Shown: positions 21,656-33,380, numbered from the stretch's first letter. The stretch: DNA of 64,000 bases from Nelumbo lutea (GCA_022828595.1 JAKGHH010000002.1:104777254-104841253), one strand, 5' to 3'. The notes: generated by a model not told the origin, from the sequence alone. Translations and numbers: made by a program.

Positions 21656-22850
21656 AGGTTAGGTTTCAGGAGTCAATTATTTATAAAAGATCTTACGAAG
21701 TGTGGGGCCCGCGGCAAGAGTAAAAATGTGCTGAGAGATAAAAGCCCCTTCGGAATTTGAAAGGGGAATTTTAAGAGAAGGGTATAGAGGAAGATATGGG
21801 TGGGTGTTCGATTTCAGCATAAGAGTGGTGCAACTACTGGCAACTTGAAGTTTGCTAATCTTAAAGCTTGAGTAAAAGGGTCATGCTCGGAGACTAGGGC
21901 AGGTGATGTGACTTCAAGGGAGCTCTTCAATGGAAAGCAAGGCGAGGAAACAACAGGCGTCCTTCTCCCCGATCTTGCTGAAGATTCGCAAGGTCGGAAT
22001 CATGTTGCTTCTTTCTTTGAGTTGGGACATGAGAGTAGTGGTCCCGTTGCCAAGTACCCGGACAAACTCTTAGAGAAAGAGAGAGAGTCAAGAGAAGGGA
22101 ATGAGGGTGAGCTTAGGGTGGAGGTGACGGAAAAAGGAGGCAAACAAAGAAGGTGAGGGCGAGAAGGTGAATGGTTCTGATTACATGGTTACCGAAGTGA
22201 TTGTTGGAAGATTGAGAGTTGATCTAGGCAAAAAGAACAAAGAGTCTAATTTGGCCAGAAGTGGTGATGTCTTGGGGATTCGTAGGAAGCCCAGAGTTTC
22301 AAGCAAGCTCGGTGTAGTTCATGTCACAAAGGCTTTTTCTAGGTTTAAAGATGGTCTGGTGGGAGTAGGGCCAACCAACAAGTACAAAAGAATTTATAGG
22401 AGGGGAATAAAATTTAAAACCCAAAATCTTGTGATTCCTAGTCTGGAATGTACTCCGTCTTCTACAGGGACTGGTAAGATGATTATTCCGATGGTTGTGG
22501 CTCCTCAATGGGAGAAGTCGAAAAAGACCAACTATTCGGGGCCTACATGTAGGGAGGGAAATGATGTAGATGAGACCTCTGGTAAATTGTTGCTGGAGCA
22601 AAAGGAAATGAAGAAAAGAAGTGTGGATGTGAAGACTCTAGTTGATAAGGAGGTGGAAGTCGACAAGGCTTTGGGACTGTTTTTCCTAGGAGGAGAAAGC
22701 TTTGCCAGGAGAGCTTTTGGACAACTCAAAAGAAAAAGAAAGGAGGAGAATATGAGAAAGACTTTTGAAGCCTTAGGGGGAGAAATTTGGGATGAGGGTG
22801 GAGACGGAGAAGAATTTGGTGGGGAGGAAGATTGATCTATGTTTAGTAGT
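21656..22850 (+). pseudogene. Unidentified Lys/Glu-rich ORF, perhaps L1 ORF1 tail
   Basis: Two overlapping open frames (21908-22156 and 22167-22835, the latter 222 codons) appear to be one reading frame broken by a shift near 22150. The product is charged, ends in a basic QLKRKRKEE and an acidic EEFGGEED stretch, and has no domain I recognise. It lies between L1 RT remnants and an L1-like 3' UTR, so a C-terminal L1 ORF1 fragment is my best guess. A captured host fragment is not excluded. Confidence 0.35.
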
Positions 22851-22856
22851 ATTTGT

Positions 22857-24279
22857 CAATGATTAAAAAATTGATATGATACGCCTGATACAGGGCGTAT
22901 CGTATCGGTATCGGACCTCACTGGCACAGGATACGTCACAACTGGATACTTAACCTTCCCGTCTCACATATCAGTCCAATACGCTACTGTACCGGCACAT
23001 ATCATATAGTATCGAGCAATGCGATCCGATACGCATTGATACAACAGCGTACTGCACGTCCATGCCTTCATCTAACAACTATAAACTATGTCTCACTTTA
23101 AAAAAATGAGGATAGCGCCACTCGAACCACGTCTCACCCAACGACCAAGAGCATATGCCTCTTCAACAAACAAGGCACTTACCACTTTTTTATTATAAAA
23201 GAAACATATTAACCTTTATCAACATTAAAGTCTAATGGACTACACACAACCCAAATAAATAATATATACTAATATTCAACAACTCCAACAATAAATTAAA
23301 AAGAATAATTTATAAAATTAATATTTTATGAACAATGGAATAAATAGTTTATCAAATCTACATATATACCAAAAATTGATTTTTAATTTCAAGAAATTTA
23401 TAGAAATAAAATTATTATTAATAGAATAATTATTTTAATACTTAAAATTTATAAATTTGCACATTATATGTATATTCAAATTTTTATAAATTATTAAATA
23501 ATATTTTAATTTGCATTATATAATAATGTCTTTACTATATAATAAATAAAAATATTATTTACAAAATATTTGAGAATATAATATAAACTGAATTGGTCAA
23601 TTCCACTAACCAACATTTATATGAAAATAAAATAATTTTGTATTTTAGAAATTTTAAAAAATAAAATATTAATAATGGAATAATTATTTTAGTAATTAAA
23701 ATTTATGAATTTTCATATGATATATATCTTCAAAGTTTTAATAGATTTGATATATTTTCAGTTAAGATTATATAATTTTTATAAATTATTAATTAATACT
23801 TTACTTTACATTTTATAATAACATATTTATTCTCAATAGTAAAATAGAAATATTGATATAGTAATTCAAATAGAATAGTTGCATATGTTTTGTGCCTTGA
23901 ACTTTAATAGAAAATAAAATAATAATGGCTTTGTGCATGTATTAATTTCTAGGAATCTATATAATATGTCTTAGATTCTTGATTGATGCATTATCAATAA
24001 AGTTGCATAATATCTATGCATCTCACTATATTAGTTGTAATATATTTCATCATATATACCATTAAAAATAAAGCTCCTATGTATTTATATATTATTTATA
24101 ATTATTTTGACATTAAACTTAATATTTTTAATATGTTTATGGAATTTTTGTGCATTTCCCTAGTGTATCCAAATGTTTCTATATTTTTCGTCCGTATCCA
24201 TGTGTTTCCTAAGCGTATCCATATCGGTATCCGTATCCAAGTTGTTCAATACGATATGATACCGATACTTTGATCCTTG
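22857..24279. mobile_element. GATAC-ended non-autonomous hAT-like element, copy A (1423 bp)
   Basis: It begins CAATGATTAAAAAATTGATA and ends GATACTTTGATCC then TTG, giving imperfect inverted ends. Both ends are rich in GATAC/GTATC words (GGGCGTATCGTATCGG near the left end; GTATCCATATCGGTATCC near the right), with an AT-rich core at about 23080-24170 and no coding capacity. Flanks GTATTTGT (22849-22856) and GTAATTGT (24280-24287) match at 7 of 8, as expected of an 8-bp hAT-type duplication. It splits the L1-like sequence between 22850 and 24290. Its right end is similar, reverse-complemented, to the left end of copy B at 51153. Confidence 0.7.
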
Positions 24280-24287
24280 GTAATTGT

Positions 24288-24470
24288 TGCGTGATGTTGC
24301 GGTGGTTGTGTATTTGTGGCTTCTCTTTCTGTGTTTTATTTTGTTGTGTTGATGTAGGAGAGTAGTAGGAGATGTTGGGCTTGGGGGGGTGTTGTCTTAA
24401 CACCTGCCTTTAAGATTGTGTCCAATTTTTCTTTTTAATAAATTTTTATTGTTGCTTACAAAAAAAATCT
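24288..24470 (+). mobile_element. L1-like 3' UTR and poly(A) tail
   Basis: GTTGTCTTAACACCTGCC followed by an AATAAA-bearing stretch and a short A-run at about 24462-24469 resembles the L1 3' end at 57800-57884 (GTTGCCTTAACACC, TTAATAAATATTTTG). It is taken as the 3' end of the LINE interrupted by the element at 22857-24279. Confidence 0.6.
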
Positions 24471-24479
24471 TATTGTAAG

Positions 24480-27400
24480 GATAGCAAGATTTTCACTTTG
24501 CCACTTCATAAAAGAGAGAACACCAGAAGTCAGGGGTGGCAGAAGAATGAATTGACCCCCACCCCAAAGAGTCCATTATATCACGGTTTGACCTCAGTTA
24601 AACCTTTCCTTTTACCAATACTATGTCCAATCTGATTCTTTGAACGTTGGCTGGAAGGCTTATCTATAATGCTATGGGAGTCAAAATATATCTAAAAACG
24701 GTGTTGAAAATATTATTTTGCATTGTTTGGGTGACAAAAAACTTAATGGATACACCAAAATAATTCTTAATTTTAACATAAAAGGAAACAAAAATATTAA
24801 ACAATTATGAATATATTTCATTAAATAAGACTAAGTCATCCTTGAATAATCATCAATAAATGAGAAAATATTTAAAACCATTATAAGACTCAATTGGACA
24901 TTAACCCCAAACATCTGGATAAACAAGTTCAAAAAGATCCGAAACACTTCTATTAACCCTTGGAACAAAAAAAAAACACATGGTAATGTTTACTAAGCTA
25001 ACAAACTTCACATTGTAACTCAAGAAAAGATGCTAAATTGGGAACAAACTTTTGGAGAGCAAGATGAAACAGATGTGCAAACCAACAATGCCACTATTAA
25101 GGTGTAGTAGTAGTGGTATGAAGGGCTCTCTACGAACCACCATCTACAATCCTCCAATCACATGCCCGCCACCAATCGTCTTTCCCATCTTGATATCTTG
25201 AAACACACAATAAGAGGGATTAAAGGAGGCAGAGAAATTAAGTGTTTTTGTCAACTTACCAATAGGCATAAGACTAAAGAGAGATTTAGGAACATAAAGG
25301 ACAATGGGTAGAGTCTAATCAGAGTGTAAGGCAACATTATTAGTACCTAAAATAGCATAGGTAGTATCATTGGCTAGGGTAATAGTTTGGGAGGTCGAGA
25401 GAGGGATAAAGAAATAAACAAATCTAGAAACCTGGTCATATGATCTAAAGCTCCATAGTTAATGACCGAAGACTTAGAAGATGAAACAATGTAAGTTGTA
25501 CCTAGTTTTGCAAGGGTAACAGTATTACTAGAGGAAGAAGAGGATAAACAAGCTTATTTGTACTCTTTCTTTATATAAAAAAGAGGTTATCTCAAAATTC
25601 CTTCCGTCGATCTTAAATTTGCCAGCACTATCTTGGGATTTTGGTTTCCGTATAGGGTTAAGGGATGAGGAAATTGAGTGCTTGTCTACTCTTCTTGTCT
25701 CCTTGATAAGGTTTGGATGGATTCCTCGAAATCCGATAAAAGGATTTGGGCCATTCACCCCAATGGGTCTTTTTCTTGAGGCTCCACTTTCAATTTCCTC
25801 TGCCAAACATCCTCTCAACAAAGTTTCCCTTCCAAAGAAGTCTGGTGTAGGACGGTCCCCCCCCCCAAGGTTATGGCTTTGTGTTAGGAAGTGTGGCATG
25901 GTAAAGTGAACACGATGGATAACCTACAAAAGAGAAGACCCGTCCTTTGTATTTCACCAAACTGGTGTATTCTTTGCATATCTCATGGTGAAGATTGTAA
26001 TCATCTATTTTTATCTTGTAGTGTAACTGCAGAGCTTTGGGTTTGGCTTTTATCTTTGTTTGGGTGTAGTTGGGATATGCCAACAGAAGTTAGTACAATC
26101 TTTAACCCTTCTTTTTTCTCTTGACCCCATAAAAGAGGAAGGAAAATGTAGAGGTGCATGCAAGTAGCATTGTTATGGACAGTATGGGAAGAAAAGAATG
26201 CCAAGATCTTCCAAGAAAAAGGAAGGAGCAATCAAGCCTTAAAAGGCTGCATTATGAACTGGTCAATACATTGGTTAAAGACTCTAGAATTATTTAACCA
26301 TTTCTCTTTTACTGATTGGTGGAAGGATTGGAGGTTGGTAGCAAGTTGTTCCTCCTCCAAGGTAAGGATATTGTCTAGCTGGGCCCCCCTCCTCTTGGTT
26401 CTTTGAAGCTGAATTTTGATGGGAGTAGCCAGGGTAACCCAGGTCCCTCTGAGATGGGAGGTGTACTGAGCAATGAGGTTGGAGAGGTCATTCCTCAGAG
26501 AGGTTGTCTTAACTCTACTCTGACCCTCTAGGTGTTGGGAACTCTATCTGGGTGGAGCTATTAGTGGCAATACAAGGAGTACTTGCAAAAGAAGTGGGTG
26601 TGGAGCAGCTTCTGATTGAAGGGGATTCTTAGATAGTGGTGGGTTGGTTAAATCGGAGGGTGTCACTTGGGGCTACAAAAATGAGTTAAAGAAATTCAAA
26701 TGGCTGACAAGAAATAAGTCTATATAAGTACAGTGGGTTGGGAGATCAGCTAATGCATTTGCCGATGTCTTGGCAAAACAAGGGATAAGTAGGGAAACAT
26801 TGTTCTAGACACAACTATAACTCTTGTTTAACATCAACATTCACGTATTCTTTGTTGCAATCATGTATTTGCTGTTTGGAGAGGCGGCACCCCGCACCTC
26901 TAAGGGGATTTTCATGTAACCAATCTTTGAATTAATCGAAATGATTTTATTTATAAAAAAAAAAAAAAAGAGAGGATAAACAAGCTTTTCATACTCGACA
27001 AAGGTAATGGATACCATCTCCTCCTTCCCAAAACTTAAAACAGTGGTCATCACCAATAGTACCACCATCCCCTCCTACCACAGCATGATTAGCCCAAGTA
27101 GATGGAAGGCCAAGCAAATCATAACAGAAACTTACCATACATCTTTCCCAACCACAATGGCTACACTCTTACTATACCATGACTTCTAGCATTATCTTCA
27201 TCTCTGCCACCTCTACAACCTCCTCTCACTCCATGACCACCACATATACCACCTCTACCACTCTTAGCTGTGGTTAAACTGTTAAAGCAGGTTTCTCCAA
27301 GATAGGTGAACTATCCATTTATGGGTTGGAAACCCTTCTCACCCTAGAAAAGACTTCTCACAAAGTGGGGATCTTACTGCTACCAAAATTGTGTCTGAGC

Positions 27401-27850
27401 TAGTCCATAATATGTTCTTAATCCTAAAAGAAACCAGGCAACATCCAACCAATCCCTTTGTTGTTGTTGTACCTTCAAGTCATTAGACAATGGTTTATAG
27501 GAATTCAACTCATTATGTAGACTCTTTGAGACCAGAAAATACTCTCCTATAGTTTTATCACCCTATTGCCACTAAAAGTATTTCTAATAAAGTTGATGAA
27601 TTCTTGTAACATTATCATGTCTAGAAATATAGTTGCTTTACAAGGTCCTAAATTTCCTTTGCAGTATCTAGGAACATCAAATTCACACTTGGGGTTTCAT
27701 GCTATTCCACAAATATGTCATAATTGGTGCATTTTCTTGCACCCACTCATTATATCTAGTATAGCCTGAATCTGGTTTACCATCCTTAATATACTTTAAT
27801 TTCTCCAATGCCAGTTGAGTTCATTTCCACAAATTTTGGAAAGGGTATGT
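24480..27850 (-). mobile_element. Copia gag-protease-integrase remnant (Copia-B upstream part), split by an L1
   Basis: From right to left the minus strand reads a degenerate gag (about 27300-27840) and a Gly/Arg-rich zinc-knuckle region (GRGGICGGHGVRGG, then WANHAVVGG). After the L1 interruption come the pre-integrase domain at about 25000-25440 and an integrase piece FSFIDDYSRMT near 24870. The order and wording match Copia-4 at 62900-63870. Together with 19637-20914 it is probably one minus-strand copia. Integrase C-term and RT N-term sequence is missing between the two halves. Confidence 0.75.
25556..26970 (+). mobile_element. L1-type LINE, 5' truncated, with 17-bp TSD, inside copia
   Basis: It contains DFGFRIGLRDEEIECLSTLL, the zf-RVT core with VWHGKVNTMDNLQKRRP, WTVWEEKNAKIFQEKGRS, and a degenerate RNase H ending ANAFADVLAKQGISRETLF, then an A-run at 26955-26969. 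The direct repeat AGAGGATAAACAAGCTT occurs at 25539-25555 and 26971-26987. This gives exact boundaries and shows the insertion cut the copia coding region next to its YEKLV codons. Confidence 0.95.
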
Positions 27851-27884
27851 AATTCACACCATTGAGTTTCAGAAAGGTCATCTA

Positions 27885-28160
27885 GACACCCTTTCCTTTT
27901 CCCTTTTTTTTTCTTTTCTTTTTTTCTTTTTCTTGCCCCTTCCCTTTCTTTTCTTTTCCTTTCCTTTTCTTTTTTCCTTTTTTCTTTTTTTCTTTTTTTC
28001 AGCCTTTTTATATGAGGTGTGCATGAGGCACATGAGGCGTACACCTCTAGCACGCCTCATGAAAAAAGTGCATGAGGCGTACGCCTCAAAGGTGTCAGTG
28101 CCTCTAGCATACGCCTCAGGCATTTTGGAAGCACCTCGCTTCCCATGCCTTTTAAAACAC
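27885..28160. repeat. Pyrimidine-tract plus AGGCG-palindrome repeat
   Basis: It has a CT-rich tract of about 120 bp, then repeated GAGGCGTACGCCTC-like palindromes, and ends CCTTTTAAAACACTGG. The same architecture appears at 46555-46733. It separates the copia gag end from an L1. Confidence 0.6.
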
Positions 28161-28165
28161 TGGTT

Positions 28166-29262
28166 ACAACCTAAGATCTATGACCATATTATTTTAACTA
28201 TTTGCATTTCGTTCATTCCACCAAAAGTTCAAGCATTGTGTTGGAAAGTTTTTCTTGGAAAGGTGAATACCTATGAGATGCTTCAAAAGAAGAGGCCAAA
28301 TAAATGCCTCTCCCTTGTGTGTGTGTGTGTGTGTGTTTCTTTGCTTTGCAAATGGTGAATCCCTACCACGTTTACTGCTTTATTGTCCTGTTGTGCTCTT
28401 TTGGGAATCTTTTTGTTCTCTCTTTGGTTGCAAGTGGATTGCTCCTTAGGATGTAGTGAGTCTCTTCAACCCAAACTTCCTAAGGCAGTCAATGCAAAGA
28501 AGAGTTATGTGGAAAACAATTATGGTGGCAGTGGTGTGGACTGTTTGGGAGGAAAGAAATGCAAGGATCTTCAATGAGAAGCATAGGTCAAAGGAAGAAA
28601 TTGTGGAATCTATAAGGATAAAAGTTGCACACCGGCTAAAAACACTAGAACTCTTCCAAAGCTTTTCAGTGACTGACATAATAAGAGCATGGAATGAAGT
28701 AGCACACTCTTCTAAAGAGAAATAAAAAAGGAGATGGATTAGAACCCCCCAGCTAGCAATAACGTCAAGTTGAACTTCGATGAGAGCTCTTTAGGAAACT
28801 TGGGACTGGCCGGCATTGGTGGCGTATTTAGTGATTCTTCAAGAAAAGTGTTGGCAATGTACTCAGGACCTTTAGGGGTAGGAGACTTAATAAAGGCTGA
28901 GCTGCTAGTGCTGTTACAAGGTCTAAAACGAGCTGAGCAAGAAAACCTTCAAAATTTGGAGGTTGAAGGGGAGTGAAAACTGGTTATCTCTTGCATTACC
29001 ACAAGGTGTAAAGTTCCCTGGATTTATAGAAATACCCTGAGATAAATTAGAAAGCCTGGCAAGGGAACTCAATACTTCTTTCACTTGGATCAGGACTGCA
29101 AATGGATGGCCAACTCACTATACAAGCAGGGGATCCATAGGCAGTAGTTGTTTTGGGGACTATTGTAACTTTTGTGGTTTTGTTGATATATTGGTTGTAT
29201 TGTAATTCGGTACTTATTCCTGACTCGTTAATAAAATTAATCTTTCTTTGCTGGTCAAAAAA
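28166..29262 (+). mobile_element. L1-type LINE, 5' truncated (zf-RVT plus RNase H)
   Basis: It contains IPPKVQALCWKVFLGKVNTY, WTVWEERNARIFNEKHRS (28456-28725), and an RNase H start NFDESSLGNLGLAGIGGVF with EVEGE (28770-28976). It ends in AATAAAATTAATC and a short A-run near 29260. A (GT)n run at about 28317-28336 lies within the zf-RVT part. RNase H catalytic spacing is lost through stops. It lies only 176 bp from XDH exon 6. Confidence 0.85.
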
Positions 29263-29438
29263 CAACACAATGTGAATTTCCACTTTAGATCTTCAACAAA
29301 GTGCAAATACTCATAGAAATATAACCTTACCAGCCAATTTTGTGGCATAAACAGCAATTTATGGCATTCAGTATTAAGATCATGACATCAACCATAAGTT
29401 CAATCATATAAAGGAACAGACTGAGATTAGATATTTAC

Positions 29439-29600
29439 CTTGTCAGTGCTTGTCTCTGAGATAAATACAGAATTGAGAGGAACACCAAATGATGAAGCAG
29501 CAACCTGTGCAACCTTGGTGTGTAAACCTTGACCCATCTCAACACCCCCATGTGTCACTAAAATGGTTCCATCAGTATAGACTTGCACAAGAGCACCAGC
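29439..29600 (-). CDS. XDH: XDH exon 6 of 9 in window
   Basis: This exon has 54 codons, [19 protein letters not shown] to SETSTDK. It carries [18 protein letters not shown], the second glycine/glutamine cofactor-binding loop of the Mo-pterin domain. The acceptor is TGTAG|GCTGGT and the donor GACAAG|GTAAAT. The intron that follows is 10388 bp. Confidence 0.95.
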
Positions 29601-29756
29601 CTACACTTGTTGAGAAAAACAAATTTAAGGAAAGCTTACAAATTAGTACATGATAATCTCAGAAGGCAAATAGCTAGTTTGACAATTACTGTCCAATAAT
29701 GCAGCAAAAATCACCATGATAAGATGATTTGCTACATAGCTTCATCTAAGCATTAC

Positions 29757-29978
29757 CTGATTCATGAACTTCGTTGTAAAGGAGATCCCAAATTTAGTTG
29801 GAACCATAGAAATTCCACGCTTCTTCCAACGGTTGTGCAAATTAAAAAGGTCAACTTCCTTACAAGCCTTTGAAATGTTACAAGATGAATTCAATTCATT
29901 CCAAAGTGAGGTTAGGGTACAATGCTGAAGTTTTTGACCATAATGCAATATATATCCTTCATGTTGAAAATTAATTTC
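29757..29978 (-). CDS. XDH: XDH exon 5 of 9 in window
   Basis: This exon has 74 codons, EINFQHEGYILHYGQKLQHC to FTTKFMNQ, with the conserved NRWKKRGISMVPTKFGISF stretch. The acceptor is TTTCAG|GAAATT and the donor AATCAG|GTAATG. Phase is 0 at both ends. Confidence 0.95.
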
Positions 29979-30073
29979 CTGAAATATTCATTTTTGAATG
30001 AATTAAGAAAAGATGATGAGAACAAGAAAAAAAGTTGGCACATCATAAAGAATTGCAATTAGAGGACAGTTAC

Positions 30074-30358
30074 CCTTATCTCTTCAGCACTCTTCTTAAG
30101 TTCCATGGCTATTCGTTGGATCCAATTTTCTGCAATAAGCATACCTTGTGGACCACCAAATCCCCTAAAAGCTGTATGGCTTGGGAAATTAGTAAAACAG
30201 ACATTTCCCTTAATCCTGACATTTGACATGTCATATACATTATCTGAATGGAACATGGCACGCTCAAGAACTGCCAGAGATAGGTCCAATGAGTTTCCAG
30301 CATTGTTATAAATTTCAAGATCCAATGCCAAAATCTTGCCTTCAGTTGTGAATCCAAC
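30074..30358 (-). CDS. XDH: XDH exon 4 of 9 in window
   Basis: This exon has 95 codons, from [19 protein letters not shown] to KKSAEEIR. It contains [18 protein letters not shown], the family motif whose arginine is a substrate-contacting residue in characterised xanthine oxidoreductases. The acceptor is TTTCAG|GTTGGA and the donor ATAAGG|GTAACT. It starts a compact cluster with exons 5 and 6, separated by introns of 95 and 156 bp. Confidence 0.95.
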
Positions 30359-30882
30359 CTGAAACAAGTAATTAGAGTTTCATCTATAACTTACTGAATT
30401 TAACATCCTTCAGTAAAGAAGCATCAAGAACATTTCTGATCCAACAAGTTGAGACACTAAATATAAATTTCACCCCAACAGAAAAACATTATATAATCAA
30501 AGACATTAGAAGCAGCAATTCAACTTCAACTCATAAGACAATATGGTAAAATTTATAAATTCTCTTAATCAACACCTGTAGGGCACTCACTCATTCAGAA
30601 TGTACACATATCGTGTTCATAACTTCCAACACCCTAAATGCTAAAAAATGAGGCTTGCACCCTTAACAATGATGTGGGTTCCTTAAAAAGGTCAAACAAA
30701 TATCAAAAGATCGGATATCAGCCTATTCTTGATTCTTGAAATAGAGTGGTAACCTTATCGGATTTATGATAGAAAACCCATGAGAGTTTGCACCCTACGT
30801 TATGAATATACATATTTGTAGGTCCATGTATCAAATCTATATTTGTAGGTTCATATATTGCCTGGAATCTTCAAAAAACAAT

Positions 30883-31209
30883 TGTAGAGAAGATGGGCCG
30901 AATGGCCCATAGGCTGTTACTTTATATTATCTTTATGTTCTTCTCTGTAATGGGCCTTATTCTGGGCCCATACTCTTCTATGTTCCTTTTTTTGTAATTT
31001 CTTGTCCAACTAAGGACCTCTCTTGTAACTACTCAAAGATTAACTTAATAAAAGAGTATTAGAGTGTTAGAGGGAGGATTAGTTCGAACTCCTCATCCTC
31101 TAACTCTCCTTGCCGCAGCTCTCTCTCTCTCTCTTCTTCTCTAATCTTCTCTTGTTAGTTTTTCTGGTTTTCTTGCACAGTCCCATACTTCTAGGACTGT
31201 TTTTCAACT
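30883..31209 (+). repeat. Copia-1 5' LTR
   Basis: 327 bp, beginning TGTAGAGAAGATGGGCC and ending TTTTTCAACT. It has AATAAA near 31046 and a (CT)n tract near 31120. The end is TG...CT, fixed by the adjacent primer site on one side and the TSD on the other. Confidence 0.95.
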
Positions 31210-31804
31210 TGGTATCAGAGCGGGACTGAGCTTGGCATGGCTCTCATGTGGTTGTAGTCCAGCCGACTGCATGAGGGTGTTTTAGGGCTGGAAGTTTAGA
31301 CTCACTTGCCTGACTCTTGGAGGTCATTGAAGGGTGCCCAAGACTCTATTCGCTTGGAGACTAGTTCGGTGACCAGGAAGAATTAGAGAGATAGATTGTT
31401 CAGCCTGATTTGAAGCTCAAATCAGAGATTCATACGACTGTAAGTTGCTTCAGTTATTGTTGAGTTGTTGCTAGGTTATTTTTCTGATTTGGGGAGCTAT
31501 TAAAGTACTCGAAACTCCTCTATATCTGCTCTACTGGTCGACTATTGCTGGACTATTTTTACTCAGAGATTTCTGGGTTATTTTCTCATCTTATTGGTCT
31601 GCCAAGTGGCCGACACTTGTTTGGGCTCAGTGGTACGAGTCTCTACTTTTGTTCAGCTACTTCTTGGACCTATACGGAGTGTTCTTGAAGTGATTCCAGC
31701 TAGTTAATAGTGAAGTGTTGACTCCTGCATACATAGCGTTTGTAAAAAGGCCTCTTAAGTACTGTGGATTATATTTTTTGTTCTCTTTGGGAAAATATTG
31801 TTGG

Positions 31805-32069
31805 TGAAGAAAACTGAAGAGAGGAGAGCTTGAGAGTTCAGCAATGAGGGTCTGAGAATGAGAGTTTTGAACATTTCCTCTCTCAGCACCCTAACACTCT
31901 TTTATTAAGATATATTTGAATAATTACAAGGAGGCCCCTAGTTGGGCAAGAATTTACACAGAACTTAATATAGACAGGATGGGCCCAGAATAAGGCCCAT
32001 TACAGAAAAGAAACAAAAATAACAAGAAAGACTAAACAACCTATGGGCCATTCGGCCATCTTCTCTACA
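31805..32069 (-). repeat. Copia-2 LTR-A (3' LTR)
   Basis: 265 bp; on the minus strand it starts TGTAGAGAAGATGG and ends TTTTCTTCA (TG...CA). The polypurine tract GCTTGAGGGAGAG lies just upstream on the minus strand at about 32070-32082. Confidence 0.95.
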
Positions 32070-32920
32070 CTCTCCCTCAAGCTGAGCATAGATGTCAATC
32101 ATGCCAAGCTTGCTGGTATCATGCTGAAGTTTTGCCTTGGGAATGCCTTCGGTGAGAAAATCTGCCAACTGTCCTTCAGATGTGATGAAAGGAAGACACA
32201 CTTCACCCGAAGAGACCCTTTCCCTAATGAAGTGTCGATCAACTTCAATATGCTTGGTTCTATCATGTTGCACTGGGTTGTGAGCAATGTTGATGGCAGC
32301 CTGATTATCACAGTACAACATCATTGGCTTGTCATATTCAACTCCAAGTTCTTCCATCAATGATTTTAGCCATAATAATTCAGAAACTCCATGTGCCATG
32401 GCCTTGTATTCTGCTTCAGCCGAAGACCGAGCAACAACCGATTGTTTCTTGCTTCTCCAAGAAACAACATTACCAGCCAACAAGCTGCAATACCCAGAAG
32501 TAGATCTTTTGTCATCAATGTTTCCGGCCCAGTCAGCATCGGTGTAGGCTTCAAGTTTCAGATGACCATGCTTGGTAAACAGAATACCCTTTCCTGGGGA
32601 GCCCTTCAAATAACATAGGATTCTCTCTATTGTTGCCATATGAATGTCTCGGGGAGCATGCATGAATTGGCTAATGCAACTGACTACATATGCAATATCT
32701 GGCCGAGTCATGCATAGGTACAAAAGTTTCCCAAGAAGTCTCTGAAAGATTCCTTTGTCTTCTAACAATGTCCCTTCTGAGGCTGAGAGTTTATGACTCA
32801 TATCAATAAAAGTAGCAACTAGTCTAGCACCCATCTTTCTAGTCTCGGAGAGCAAGTCAAGAACATACTTCCTTTGGGAGATAAGAATCCCATCCTTGGA
32901 TCGAGCCACTTCTGATACCA
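32070..32920 (-). pseudogene. Copia-2 RT C-terminus and RNase H
   Basis: An open frame (the longer frame spans 31965-33005, starting inside LTR-B) reads VARSKDGILISQRKYVLDLL, MTRPDIAYVVSCISQFM, YTDADWAGNIDD, SVVARSSAEAEYKAMAHGVS, and CDNQAAINIAHNPVQHDR. RNase H is intact as sequence. The RT catalytic domain is deleted, so the unit could only move with enzymes supplied by another copy. Confidence 0.85.
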
Positions 32921-33167
32921 TGAAGAAAACTGAAGAGAGGAGAGCTTGAGAGTTCAGCAATGAGGGTTTGAGAATGAGAGTTTCAAACATTTCCTCTCTC
33001 AGCACCCTAACACTCTTTTATTAAGATAAATTTGAATAATTACAAGGAGGCCCCTAGTTGGGCAAGAATTTACACAGAACTTAATATAGACAGGATGGGC
33101 CCAGAATAAGGCCCATTACAGAAAAGAAACATAAATAACAAGAAAGACTAAACAACCTATGGGCCAT
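32921..33167 (-). repeat. Copia-2 LTR-B (middle, truncated at its 5' start)
   Basis: 247 bp matching LTR-A and LTR-C except that it stops at GGGCCAT on the plus strand at 33167, where leader sequence begins. To its left (32911-32920) is the complement of TGGTATCAGA, a partial primer site running straight into pol. Confidence 0.95.
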
Positions 33168-33380
33168 AAGGAAGAGAAAAGACCCCAAAAACAGTTCGTA
33201 CAGCCCCCTAAAACAGCCAAAATATGAGTAACAATACACAGCCTTGTTACAAGGATGTTTCGGCAGGTTTTAACAGTCCAAGAACAAGAGAAAAACAGCC
33301 CAGAAATTTCTGGGTTAAACCAGATTTAATGCAGTCAAAGATAGTACAAAACAGCTAGGATTTTCGGACACTTCAACAGC

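Noticed and set aside
27878..28123. Lys/Glu-rich open frames (minus strand)
   Set aside because: Translation of a polypurine tract; low complexity, no gene.
32043..32363. Plus-strand open frame of 106 codons
   Set aside because: It is the reverse complement of the Copia-2 RNase H and has no independent support.
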